Part shown: piece by piece, positions 37,530 to 48,721 of the stretch | How the letters are laid out: each line of letters opens with the position of its first letter | Numbering within the stretch: position 1 is the first letter of the stretch | Assembly (NCBI GenBank): GCA_023653785.1 | Contig: JAMKCH010010169.1 | Location: forward strand, 1 to 64,000 | Direction of reading: 5' to 3' | DNA from: Ophioderma brevispina | Lineage: Eukaryota > Echinodermata > Ophiuroidea > Amphilepidida > Ophiodermatidae | DNA: 64,000 bases | Program-made: the position numbers and the translations under genes | Notes under the pieces: generated by a model | Database searches by the model: none | The model's input: only the letters and a program-made list of their open reading frames with translations | What the model was told of the DNA's origin: nothing

Positions 37530-38551
37530 TTCTAACCCTTATACGGGAGTGTGAATTTTTGCGATTTCGAGTCTGCAAAGCCCTCAATTTATTATTTTTT
37601 GAGATTTTACATAGACATCTATATTTGATCAAATCGCATTTGAACAAATCAAATTTTTAACGATTAACAAAGGAAATCGCTTGAAGACAAGGTGTCATGA
37701 AACTGGTCGATTTTTGCCGTGTTTTCGCTATGGCCTGACAATTTGTCTCAAAATCCTTGATTGAGATATGGATGTTGGACAGTCGCGAAATCAAAGAAGT
37801 ACATTGAAATTCAATGTAATGGGGGGGTGTGTGTTTATGACTAAAAAAGACTATTGAATAGCTAGTTATCCAAGTCCAAGTCAGTTTGTTTTGTTTAAGG
37901 AAGCGAGATGTCAAAACCACGTTTCCCTTCATTTTTTGACAAAAAAAAGCGTGCGTCGAGTTGTAACATTGAATTTAATACTCCACCCAAATCCCTAGAG
38001 GTATTTTCAAGAAGAAAACAACATTGTAGGGTTTCTTGACTTCATATGACATTTGTTAAGAAGAAAGAAGTAGAAAAAAGCAGCTCCTCAAAGATGCGAA
38101 AAATTAAAGTTTCCCACCCCTACCCCTTATATTTGCACGGCAATCCTGTCAGACACGCGCGATAGTGACAGCGGATGCGGGGGGGGGGGGGGGTGTCCCA
38201 GGAAATAAAGCATATCCATGCTTAAGTGATGTGTTCGAGATGATTTACAGTTTCTTGAAAGTAATTCCACAAATGTTTTGAATCCTCACAATCTACTTAG
38301 TTGCCACAAAAACGTGTGTTAACAGCTGTATTTCTTTGGGTTAAACGTTTGACATTGTGTAAAGAGCGCCAAAATGCCACAAAAAATGGGATATTTAGAA
38401 TATATATCAATTACTTGGAGGGACCCATAACTCCTGTTTCGTGTGTCGTGGGGAAGCCCACACAAAAAATGACACTTTTTCTTAAAAACGACCATATTAG
38501 TCAAAAAAATCAAGAAAAAAATCAAAAACAATGTTATCAAGTGTGTTCGAA
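37530..38551 (+). repeat. 1.0-kb spacer, copy 2
   Basis: Begins TTCTAACCCTTATACGGGA and follows copy 1 (35596-36612) along its length with scattered indels. A G15 run at 38179-38193 sits where copy 1 has G12. Confidence 0.9.
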
Positions 38552-39011
38552 AGGCGCACAACACTAAATCACTCACTTTGGGGGAATGGTAGGTAGTTCT
38601 GGTAAAATGACAAAACATGTTTGAGAATTTTGCAGTCCTTTGGGGACCGGATCCTCGTGAGTGTATATTATAATAAAAGTGAAAGAGTATAGCTTGACCA
38701 TCGCTGAGATATCACAAAATTTGAAATTTCGATTTCGGTGTTGAGGAAACTGGCCCTCGACTTCCGGCCCTTGTCGAAAGCGGTATGAGGCGTACAAGTC
38801 GGCTCAAAATAGTGGCGGCGCTGTCATAGCCCTTTCTTAAAATTCTACTAGAATGGATATCAAAAATGAAACTTATTCGAAGTTTTAGTTGTGATCTATA
38901 GGGAAATGAATTCATAATATCAAAATATTGTCAATGCTGGGCGTGAAATCAGCGGCGGCGATGGGATTTTACGTGTAATTCAATGGAGCGATTATTAGTG
39001 GTGTGCCGCCC
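38552..39011 (+). mobile_element. TIR element F (subtype 2)
   Basis: Starts GGCGCACAACACTAAATCAC and ends GATTATTAGTGGTGTGCCGCCC. It is the last copy of the array; downstream sequence is different. Confidence 0.88.
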
Positions 39012-39135
39012 TGTCGTGGTGTGCCACGGGCTGTGTTAGAGACAGCTCGTGTGTGCCGTAGTGAGCCGCCAATAGTCTACGATGTCATCATCAGACCGGG
39101 CCCGGTGAAAGAAACTGAGTGTCCCCCCATAAGAG

Positions 39136-40356
39136 CCAGATAGCAAGGCGACGTCGGGTGAACGTCACCATGGTCGCACGCGAGGTCGCTATTCGACCAC
39201 CAGCCCAACGTTAATATGACGTTGTTTTAACAACCAAAACCCGATGGTGTTTTTTGACTGATACCGAGTTAAAGTGACGTGGGCATCCGACTACAAATTG
39301 CAGGGGGTCAACAACGTCGGAACAACGATGGGCCAACGTGGTGCAGAAGAAACGCTGGAAGTTGGTCGTCATATGGGCCAACGTCGGCAATGGTCGGAAC
39401 TGTCGCGGTCGGCCAGGCAAAAGTCTAGCCAAACCGTAAGGTGATGTCGAAACTGATCATGAAAGTTAATTTAAATGGGTGACAGATGGGATGGCAAGCA
39501 ACGGTGGCCAACGGAGGATACGCGAGAATATGGAATGGAACTTAGCAGGTGTCATGGAAAATAAAATATGTTACAGGTATAGGTAAATTTGATTAAATAA
39601 GTAGTTGTTTGAAATTTGGGATCATTAAGGTTCAAACAATGTTTCATTTGTAGGGGTGTCGGCACTAAGACAACGTCAACCCAACGTTGGACCAACGTTG
39701 CGAAATTGTGGGCGTGGTCTTGACGACCTCTCATTTTTCTTACTAAATTTTATGTTTGACCATTTGAATCTTCTCCTGTGGTTACTACATTTAAGTTTTC
39801 TTATTTAGTGGATGGAATTAATTGCATTTTTGCAGGAAAGAAGAAGAAAATTGTATTTGCGGCTTCGAATGAGAAGCAAGAAGCAATCATGACAAGTAAC
39901 AAATTGTCAACTGTTGACACCATAGCTAAATTATCTTATCTTGTCAGGAATAGATTTCGTTTTACTATTACTGGTCGAAATTGTTTCATTGCACGTCAAC
40001 TTCAAAGTTGATAAACAAGCTAAACATTCTGATATTCCTTAATATTTATGGAAGGGATAAATTCCTTTAATAGGAAATAGAATACAACCTACCGCAAGAT
40101 TTGTGATTAATAATTGGCACAATTTAAAAACAAAGCAATTACTAATTCTTGGCTCGACAGGCCCAACTATAAGCCAAAGTTGGCGCAACCTATTCTTATG
40201 GACGTGGATCAACGTTATGCCAACGTCAAACTTTGTACGTTGGACCAAACGATGGCCCACTGGCCAAAATGACGTTGTCAGACGTCTTTTTGCAACGTTG
40301 GTCAACGTCCGGGAATACGTGCGCCAACGTTGGCCCAACATAGTCTTGCTATCTGG
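39136..40356. mobile_element. CAACGTTGG-rich TIR element, 1.2 kb
   Basis: The ends are CCAGATAGCAAGGCGACGTC on the left and, as reverse complement, CCAGATAGCAAGACTATGTT on the right. CAACGT / CAACGTTGG words are frequent in both subterminal parts (39300-39400, 39670-39705, 40205-40340). The middle frame at 39778-40011 has no domain. A related end, CCAGATACCAAGGCAATGTT, occurs alone at 57938-57990. The superfamily is not assigned. Confidence 0.75.
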
Positions 40357-40445
40357 GAGAGTGTCCTAGTAGCTACCATAGAAACATTGTACGGAATAAA
40401 CCGTGACTTGTAGACGAGACCATTTGAGTACAGTGTTGAAACAAT

Positions 40446-41083
40446 CGTCCCCCGCATCCCACATACTGTCGATTACAAACACGTTCCGAGAAACATAGCA
40501 GTTCAAATCTACCGCGACGTTTTCATGTCTTACGCGTTAACACGAAGCACAAAAGAAACATTTAGACTTTACTTGTTTTGAAGAAAACATTTTAAAGTTC
40601 AATATAAAATATAATCTAATTTAAAACTACAGTGATATTATCTTTAATGCGGGCATACAAAGTTATACGTCTGTATGTGAATCACAAAAAATGTATATTG
40701 CAAATACGACGCAGTTATACCGTTCTTTTTCAATGTACGTAAAATAGATCACTATGTGAAAAGCTTGGTTACGAAAGATCGACGGAAATACGTCAAAATA
40801 GATCTTTATGTGAAATCGTTTATTTTGGATCGGCAAAATACAACGCTTTATAAAGACGTGTAAATGAATGGCGATTTTAAAATACGACAGTATGTGAAAT
40901 GCGGATATGATGATTTTGAGGAAAAGGGAAAATGACAAAAAATATAATTATAAACTAATTAGGCATCCTCACATTTTGAAACTTTGTGGATGGCAAGAAC
41001 TCGATGAACTAAGTAATTAGGCGAAATTTCGGAAAACCTCAAAAATGTGAAATACGACAGTACAGTATGTGATGCGGGCGACG
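40446..41083. mobile_element. TIR element with repeated ACGACAGTATGTG motif
   Basis: The left end CGTCCCCCGCATCCCACATA and the right end (complement CGTCGCCCGCATCACATACT) form an imperfect inverted repeat. Subterminal variants of ACGACAGTATGTGAAATGCG recur near 40668, 40748, 40802, 40885 and 41054. A non-autonomous element is likely. Confidence 0.6.
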
Positions 41084-42629
41084 AAATGATGCGTACAGCA
41101 CTCAATGGAGAAACACAATAGACTATGGGTGTAGGACACTCAGTCACAAGGACACTGTAGAATATGACACCGGGCGATTCGGAAGAAAAGAGGAAGGGGA
41201 CAACAAATATCGGCAGCAGCGCGTAGCGCAAATTTTGATTTTAAAAGCTATGAGCGCGGGTCAAGGAGACAAATTTTTTGTTGCCGAGACTATGCCCGTT
41301 CGTTCCACGGGCATAGTATGCTGGCTTGTGCGTTTAGTCTTCCCCGTCTTTATATCATGCGGCGAGCGCATGTATACTGTCGTTTTCGATTACAGATTCT
41401 TCTTCTTTCTTTTTTTTACAAGACGGCCTGAAGTCGTCTTGTTCTGTTCTGATGGTTGAGCCAGCTTTCAACAGCATCTACAAAAGGATGAGGTCTACAC
41501 AGAGAGCCACAGAAGGTTTGAGAGTGGTTCTTGGTCTAATTTGAGGGTGCTAATTTAAATCTGTTATGTGTACTTTCATAAAAATGGTGACATTACTCAA
41601 ATTTGTTTATAAAGGGAACTCCGATTTTGAAGAGTTATATAATATAGTGACCGTTTATGGTATACTATTATTAGATTGGAGTGGTTACCTTTAGTACAAT
41701 GAGAAGGTCATTTATAGTGTCATATCATTATTCAGAGATGAAGGCAATCTTGTGAAGGAGTGTTATTAAGGGCATTGCAATGGTTTCAAGGGATAAATTT
41801 TCATGAGAACATAGATGGATATTGTACTTGTTCATACATTTGTAATAGATTAGTTGCAAATATGCTGTGTTACAATGGGACACAACATAAGTGACATCTT
41901 TATGGATCATGGAAGGAATTGTAAAGAACACTTTTTAGTAATTTGAGTGCACAGTAATACCATCATGACCAAAGCTTTGTTCTATAGTACGCAGGGAAAT
42001 GATATATCCTGCCGTTGTAAGCTGATACAAACTTTCTGTCTGATGCTTACATCAATGTATTGTGAATTTCAACGACTAAAAGAATTAACGTGGGCATATT
42101 CTAATTTACAATTACCCACCTATTTACGTTTTTCTTTCACTACATACCATCCCTTCAAGTCCAACTTAAACCAAAATTATTCGAAGTGTTGGTGTACGGC
42201 CCGAACAAACAGCTTTCGTCTCTTGGGTTGCTAGGTCAGGCCGATTGGACGTCGTCCTGGTATTGCAATCATACAGATGAGACACTTCCAGCCAGGAGGG
42301 CACCATGTTCTCCCTTCCAATGTAGGAGCATCCACCTCAATTTGAGCTCAAGGAGTCCCAATTCATTACATCGGTGTACCCTCATTCACCCTGAGGGATT
42401 TCTTCGTCGGAAGTCGGGGTGGGGCTTTTACTTCTAGTTGCCGGGCATCCACCAGGCCATGGTCTTGCAGCCCCAGGTCACGCCCCGATGAAACGTCAAT
42501 CTGGGGGGCACATATTCTAGCCTACGGCGGGGGGACCCCCCCCCCCCACCAAAAGATGTTGGTGACGTTACATCAACAAGGAGGGAGGGGCAAGGAGCCT
42601 CAGCCTTTGCAAAGAAGTTCTCCGGCTCC
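41084..42629. other. Mostly unassigned DNA
   Basis: A GGCATAG direct/inverted word pair occurs near 41290-41310. The part from about 42.2 kb is richer in GC and may be the decayed upstream part of the DIRS element that follows, but I could not align it. C12 lies at 42536-42547. Confidence 0.35.
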
Positions 42630-43960
42630 TCGTGGTTTCAGGGCCGAAAAATCAAGCTGAAAGCCTCACAGTCCCATGGATAATAGGTGAGGGTATAGCT
42701 CGGTGGAGTGGCAGCTCTTCCATCGCTGTGCCGCATAATCTTTTAGAGGGTCGATCTTTGATACGTGGACCTTTCCACATCAGTGGGGATCATCAACTCC
42801 CTGCTTTACTACTCTTGGAGCCCGGACTTGCACGGTGGTAATATGGGTGAGATGCACTGGCGGCGGAATTGGTCGGGGCCGACGCCCACCCATCCCCCAG
42901 TGGCTATGATCCAACAAGTCCTCCAGAAGGTGGCTCAGTCCACTACTAAACTGTCTGGTCCTATTGGTGGCCACCTTTTGGCCACGCCAGCTGTGGTCCC
43001 AGGTGTTGATCTGCTAGTAGAGGAACCGATCACAGTTTTCAATTACGCGGGGGACACGGTAAGGGGGCCGCCAGCGAAATCTGATCGTCCACAGAGTGCC
43101 CATATGCTGGTGCATTTCCGCACCATATTTCCTAGGAGGGATTGCTGTAAGGCAAGCCACGCTTCTCTGCTCAGGCAAGGCGTGGTGAGAAACGGTTACG
43201 ATTTTCGACTCCTCCGTTACCGTGTATGGTGAGCCGATGGAGAGCGCAACCCAGTGTCTGCAACTCTAGGTTCAATTGCGAATTTCCTTACAGCAATTTT
43301 TTCAAAAGGGGTATTAGTGTTCTGACTGTCCAAAAGCTTACCGCACGAGCATCTACGAGCTCCATACGTTTTTTGGGAGATGGCATGACGGTTTCCGCAA
43401 GCCACTACCTGATCAGACTGGTGAAGGGTATGTTCTTTTCTTGTTTCGTCCTCTGTTACGTAACCTTTTTCCGGAATGGGACTTGGCCTCGGTGCTACCA
43501 TTTCTTGCATCAAAAGAGTTTTAACCCATCCAGGAACTTAGTCTCATGGACTCATCTAGGAAGACCACCTTCTTAGTAGCTGTCGCCTGAGGCCGAAGGG
43601 GGAGGGAGACCCAATCCTTGTTCACTGATGAGGCACCTATATAGCTCCGTTTGAGCGGGGAGGGGGTGTCTCTTCATCCACAGGCAGGGTTCCTGACCAA
43701 AACCAGATTCTTTCTTTTTCTCCGAAAGTGTGTTTCTGCCACGACTCGCCAAGGTTGCATGCCACTCAGAGGTGCCATGGTGCCCAGTTTAGGGTCCGTG
43801 ACCGGTATCTGGACCGTACAAAGACAGTCGTACTTCAAAACAACTCTTTATCCAGCCTAAAAAAACGGGCCATGTTAGGAGCGTGTCCGTATCATGGATA
43901 CAACCGGCCCCGGATCAGCTTATTCAGTTGAATAAATCCTGACACCACCACAAGGCATTA
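42630..43960 (+). pseudogene. Decayed DIRS-like retrotransposon (RNase H/MT-like end and tyrosine recombinase)
   Basis: DIRS elements copy by reverse transcription but integrate with a tyrosine recombinase. The frame at 42765-43232 keeps the conserved end of the RNase H/methyltransferase-like ORF: a YYSWSPD block, then PPVAMIQQVLQKV, then LLVEEPI. From 43226 a second frame carries the recombinase N-terminal core-binding domain: SRWRAQPSVCNSR, FFKRGISVLTV and LIRLVKGMF. A +/-1 frameshift near 43430 leads to RPLLRNLFPEWDLASVLPFL. A TGA at 43588-43590 falls inside the motif around the first catalytic Arg (KTTFLVAVA, stop, GRR). GEGVSLHP (about 43655) and RYLDRTK (about 43800) follow in further frames. 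It is clearly inactive. Reverse transcriptase and the terminal repeats were not found. Family identification rests on recognised motifs, so DIRS versus a close relative is uncertain. Confidence 0.82.
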
Positions 43961-43996
43961 TCAATGACTTGTGGATACGCTAAGAAGAAGAAGTAC

Positions 43997-44210
43997 TTAG
44001 GGATAAAAAGTGCTCCAAAAGTTTAAGAACCACATGACATTTCATAATCATGTTAAAAATCCCCTAACTAACGCTTTGTGGGCTAAAATGAGCATAAAAG
44101 TCAGTGTTTTTATGTGTTAGGAATAAGAGTTTTGTGGGATCACATGACCAAGGAGGTGAAATTTCCTTTTCCCAAAACTGGTGCATTGTGGGATTGACTC
44201 AATACCCCCG
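43997..44210 (+). repeat. Interspersed repeat, copy 2 (also at 4042-4250)
   Basis: See 4042-4250. Shared blocks include GGGCTAAAATGAG, TTTTGTGGGATCACATGA and CATTGTGGGAT. It starts just after the DIRS remnant. Confidence 0.75.
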
Positions 44211-44942
44211 CAGCTAACGACCTTTAGGCACCCACACACGATTTGTTTTCTCCACCCGCAAGAAGGTCACTGGAAGGTTTATTTATGGATTAAGAAAAAA
44301 CATTTATTGCTGAAAAATGGGGAAGATAAATCAGTACGTTTCGGGGGGTGATTCAAATTCCCATATTTATGATTTTGTTTTGAAGTTAGGTTTGATGGCC
44401 AAAGTATATACTCAAAATCAAGGAATGTCTCTTTAATATCTTTTGGATTGTATGGGGACATTATGAAAACTTTATTTTGTTATGAAAAAAAATGAATGAA
44501 TATCTGCAATCCATTATTCAGTTTACCATTTTAGCAACCATGCAAACTTTTACTAATTGCCACAAAGAAAAATAAAGGTGTGAAAGTAGAGAAGCGTCTT
44601 TAATGCTATATTTGTAACTTTATACCCCTTTAATGCCTATTTGGGATTCCTTAAACATCATAGCTGGAGACAATTGCAATGAGCAATTCATACTTGATCA
44701 ATAACACAATAATTGATGCTCTTTTAATTTTTTTTCCAGTTGAAAGGCTAAAGGTCATTGACCTGGAAAGATTTAAATGTGATATTTAAAAAGCAAGGAA
44801 TGCCCCTTTAAAGAAAAAAAAAACAAACTATCCCTTAATATTTTTGGGATTGTATTGGACCACTGTGAGAACTTTATCATAATCATGAAAAGAGAATCAA
44901 TGCCTACCATGCTTCATATAGGGTAATCAGGAATAAGGAGTC
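44211..44942. other. Unassigned DNA
   Basis: AT-rich, with GGTCATTGACCTGGAAA near 44753 and AAGGAATGCC(C/T)CTTTAA words. No gene was recognised. Confidence 0.4.
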
Positions 44943-44954
44943 AAAGGTCATTAA

Positions 44955-45297
44955 TAATAATATAATAATAATAAAAATGTGTATTTTAACGCGCGAACAT
45001 ATCCACGTAAACGTGATCAAGGCGCTGAGCGGCTGCCATGCCATGTGGGAAAGGCGGCTCAGGCACATCAGAGAAACCATAATACAAGAAAGGATTTATG
45101 CCAAGAAGCTCGATTTTAGAAGCAGGAGGAAACCGGAGTACCCGGAGAAAACCTGCGGGAACGAGTATGGATCGAGAAACCCAAATTCACATAAAGCCAC
45201 CGAGAACGAGCCTCTGTCGGGAATCGAACCCAGAACCTCATTGGTTGATGATGATGAAAGGCGGAGGGAAGATACGCTGCGCCAACTCGTTCCCCTT
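44955..45297 (-). mobile_element. tRNA-derived SINE with 12-bp target-site duplication
   Basis: Read on the minus strand, the head holds a pol III A-box-like TTGGCGCAGCG (45275-45286) and a B box GGGTTCGATTCCC (45219-45231), about 44 bp apart. The body contains GTTTTCTCCGGGTACTCCGG (45133-45152), a block I recall from animal SINE central domains; MetaSINE-type membership is possible but not proven. The 3' tail is an ATT repeat (44955-44977). AAAGGTCATTAA flanks both sides (44943-44954 and 45298-45309), a clean LINE-type duplication. The element inserted into an older AGGTCA-rich repeat. One intact-looking copy is present. Confidence 0.9.
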
Positions 45298-46590
45298 AAA
45301 GGTCATTAAGGGGTCACTTCCGGTCAAAAACCAAAAATATTTAAAAATATTCAATTTTTTTTTATCTCAAAATGTAAACATAGCAGATATGCATGTATGT
45401 TAGCCGATGTTGGCAAGGTATTTTTTATTTTGGGGTCAAAGGTCATTTACAGGTTACTTCCGGTTTAAGCTAAATATGTTCAAGAATTTTTATCTCCAGA
45501 GCTAAGCAAAGCAGATTTTTTTATTACACTGGAACAATGTATTTTGGCTGTGTACATGAGGGTTTTTGTATATCCGGGTAAAAGGTCATCAGTAAGGGGA
45601 TCAAAGGGTTCAAATGTGTCAAACAATGCTAAAAATAAGATCAAATTGGCTATATGTCAGCCTATAAAAGACAGATTAAGTCAGTTATTGCTACAGTGAT
45701 GTAACATTATTGGTAGGGAAGATCTATGAGAGTCTCGACCCCAAGGTCAACGTTCAAGCTCAAAGGTCAAAATCTACAAACAAGCTCCGATTGAGCTGAA
45801 AATTGTCAGGAATAATCCTTGTGACATCCGTCTTAAATACAGAACAAGTACAGACGCAGGGGTCACATTATAGGGGGTGAACAGGTCAAATCCGTTAAAA
45901 TGCTTGGATTGAGCTGAAACTCAATAACTAGAGGCAAATTGTGCTCGAAGAGCACGAACCTAACCGTGGTAATGATCACATGCTGACTAGGCGAAACATT
46001 CGTTTAAATGTCATGTTAAGGGGCACTTTGGATGAAATGACCACTTGCTGATCACTGATCAAAATTTTGTGTACACCCTATGTGTACTGACCATAGACAG
46101 CGAATGTGTGTAACTGTCGTAATCAGCGCGCCGTATTTGTCAGACGAGGATTTCATGCTTATTGGCCAAAATTATCAATATTACGACTAGATGACCACTG
46201 ATCAAAAATCTGTGTACACCCCATATACACTGACCATAGGCAAAGCGCGTAAGCATATATAAAGGTCAAGGGCCACTTATTTGTGGAAGAAAAATCATAT
46301 ATTAAATCAGATTTGGCCAAAAATGGCCAAATGACCACTTGCTAACCACTGATCAAAATGTCACATTCAACGTAAACTGGACTTTTGCGATGGCTGTGAC
46401 TGTTGTGCAGTGCACAACAAGTGTTACTCTACGTCACACGGTGAACCCGAAAGTTAAGGGTGAACAAACTTCACTCTGACCCCAATGTTGTAAATTAACT
46501 CATACAATAAAATTTAATAGTCTTGTAATCTCATTTGATTCTGACTTGCATGTAAAATAACTTAAATATGATTACAACTACTTTGGAAGC
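45298..46590 (+). repeat. Degenerate tandem repeats with AGGTCA half-sites
   Basis: GGGTCAAAGGTCAT..(A/T)GG(G)TTACTTCCGGT units lie at about 45298, 45433 and, weakly, 45580. Further on, GACCACT..GATCAAAA.CTGTGTACACCC units recur near 46035, 46190 and 46330. The first type also occurs near 50255-50310. Confidence 0.65.
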
Positions 46591-46591
46591 A

Positions 46592-46904
46592 GTGGCGTAA
46601 ATTTCTTTTTGACATGGGGGGGGGGGGGGTTGACGAAAATTTATGAATGAAACGGGGTGTGCTGAAACGATCATTACTAGCACATGTGCCATTATGGTGC
46701 CAAAATGTTGCCATTTAGAAGCTAAAATCCTTAAATTTGTAATTGTAATTCGAACAAAATGCGCGCGATGCGTGCGGAAATTTACCAATTTTTAAACTAT
46801 TATGCGTAAAATATAAGGTTATTTTGGTCAAAAAACACAAAACATGCATCAATATTGGGGGGGGGGGGTGTTTGGAATTTTAAGCCTCTTCATTTATGCC
46901 ACCA
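46592..46904. mobile_element. Possible small TIR element with G runs
   Basis: AGTGGCGTAAAT at the left and ATTTATGCCACC at the right form a 12-bp imperfect inverted repeat. Each end is followed inward by a long G run (G14 at 46616-46629 and G12 at 46857-46868, the latter not inverted). AGTGGCGTA-type ends are common on animal DNA transposons. Confidence 0.45.
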
Positions 46905-46924
46905 ACCCAAAATTACGATTGATA

Positions 46925-48007
46925 CGGGTGTCTCAAAAAAAAGGAAACCCTTAAAGCGCCCTCTATTTCACAAAAAGAAAAGAAACAACTAATACAAATA
47001 ATACACATCTGAAAAAGTGCATTTCATTAGGTTTCAGTACCGAAAAATGATCTTCCAAAGACACATTATTGACCGAGTGATGGCCGATTGAAAATTTGTA
47101 CCACTTTTTATTTTTCCACCGGATTGTTTAATGGTCTGAGCTGTCTTTAGACAATACACCTTCTCCAAGCACATTCTTTCGTTGATGGTTTCTTTTGTTT
47201 TTGCGACAAAGATCAGTTCTGATATTGAAAAAGGTAGTTTAAATTATTAGAAATTCCAAGATCTTGCGCCTCATTACTTCTTTACTGCGTGCTCTGCCCC
47301 CCCCCCCATGAACACAGATGTAGGCTTGCACTCTCGTTTCCATTTCAATAATCGACTTCTAATTAATCATTCGTGTCCGTTGGATGCTTGCAAAGGCAGC
47401 GGTTTATCTATTGCGAAGTTCTGGCAAGATTGCTGGGGTTCCTGTACATACACTTCACTCTTTAATGTTTCCCCTAGGCCGAAATCTAGCGGAGTCAAAC
47501 CTGGGGATCTTCGCAAAAGAATAACCACTGAATTAGAATGATTAGAAGTGATTAGAAGTGGATTATTGAAATGGAAAGAGAACGCAAGCCTGCATCCGTC
47601 TTAGAGGCTGCTAAGTACCCAAAGTGGGGGTGGGGTTGGGGGGCAGAGCAGCGCAGTAAAGAAGAATGACGACATATAATGGAATTTCTAATAATTGAAA
47701 CTAAACTTTTCAATATCAGAACTGACCTTTGTCACAAAAGAAACCATAAACAAAAGAATGAGCTTGGAGAATGTGTACTGTCTAAAGACTACTAAAACAG
47801 TAACAATCCGTGGATAAAATGAAAAAGTGGTACAAATTTTCAATCGGCCATAACTCGGTCAATATGTCTCCTTTTGGAACGATTTTTTCAGTGTCGGAAA
47901 CCTAATGAAATGCACTTTTCAGATGTGTATTATTTTCTATGGTTTACGCTTTTCTTTTCGTGAAATAGAGTGCGCTTTGAGGGTTTCCTTTTTTTTGAGA
48001 CACCCGG
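46925..48007. mobile_element. 1.08-kb palindromic TA-flanked element
   Basis: Arms of about 450 bp (46925-47370 and 47537-48007) are reverse complements with many small differences, around a loop of about 165 bp. The ends read CGGGTGTCTCAAAAAAAAGG and, as complement, CCGGGTGTCTCAAAAAAAAG, followed by AAACCC. TA flanks both ends (46923-46924 and 48008-48009), pointing to Tc1/mariner-type mobilisation. There is no transposase frame. A C11 run (47297-47307) sits at the junction of outer and inner arms. Confidence 0.88.
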
Positions 48008-48009
48008 TA

Positions 48010-48720
48010 GCATAATTTACTTACACGAAATCTTGACTATGAAAAGACCTTGAAATCTTGACTATGAAAAGACCTTGGGTGGAGTACTCTCCTCAATGGA
48101 AACATCCATGTCAGCTAGGTAGACCCATCTAAACATAACATGCCAAGTGAGCTCTGTTTGCTCTGAAGTAGCTTCAAAAGACCTGATATGCCTTTTAGAT
48201 AAAGCATTGCAAACCTGTCTACCCTAACTCTTGGTATTATAGCCTAACCTAATAGAGTACTGCCAACACCCATGAATTTCACATTACATTTTGCTTTGCT
48301 AGGCAAAATGGGCAAAGAGATGTTGACTCTGTGATGACTTGAGACTGAGGTTCTGCACTGAGTTCCAGTCTCTCACATCACACAAAGGACTGTGCATACA
48401 GCAAATCTGCATATCAATGTGGGAGTTGGTCACTCCGCACAATAACTAGATCACTACATCTATGCATCAGTGATCAGAAGAGACTGTCCACTTTTATTTT
48501 AAGGGAGTTAAACCACTTTATATGTGACACTTTCGTCCCACCTTAATTAAATTGTTGCTCAAAACAATTTACTCAACTTACCACACCACTCTAATATAAG
48601 TGGACTTACATTCTGAAAACAACCTAAAAGGTCAATACAATAATCTATCACATGAAATCTGCCTAGAACTTCAGTTTCATACAGCTCATAAGCTGTAGGA
48701 AAAAAACACAAAATCCTAAA
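48010..48720. other. Unassigned DNA
   Basis: A 24-bp direct duplication near 48030-48075 (repeating TTGACTATGAAAAGACCTTG) is the only structure seen. Confidence 0.4.
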
Positions 48721-48721
48721 A

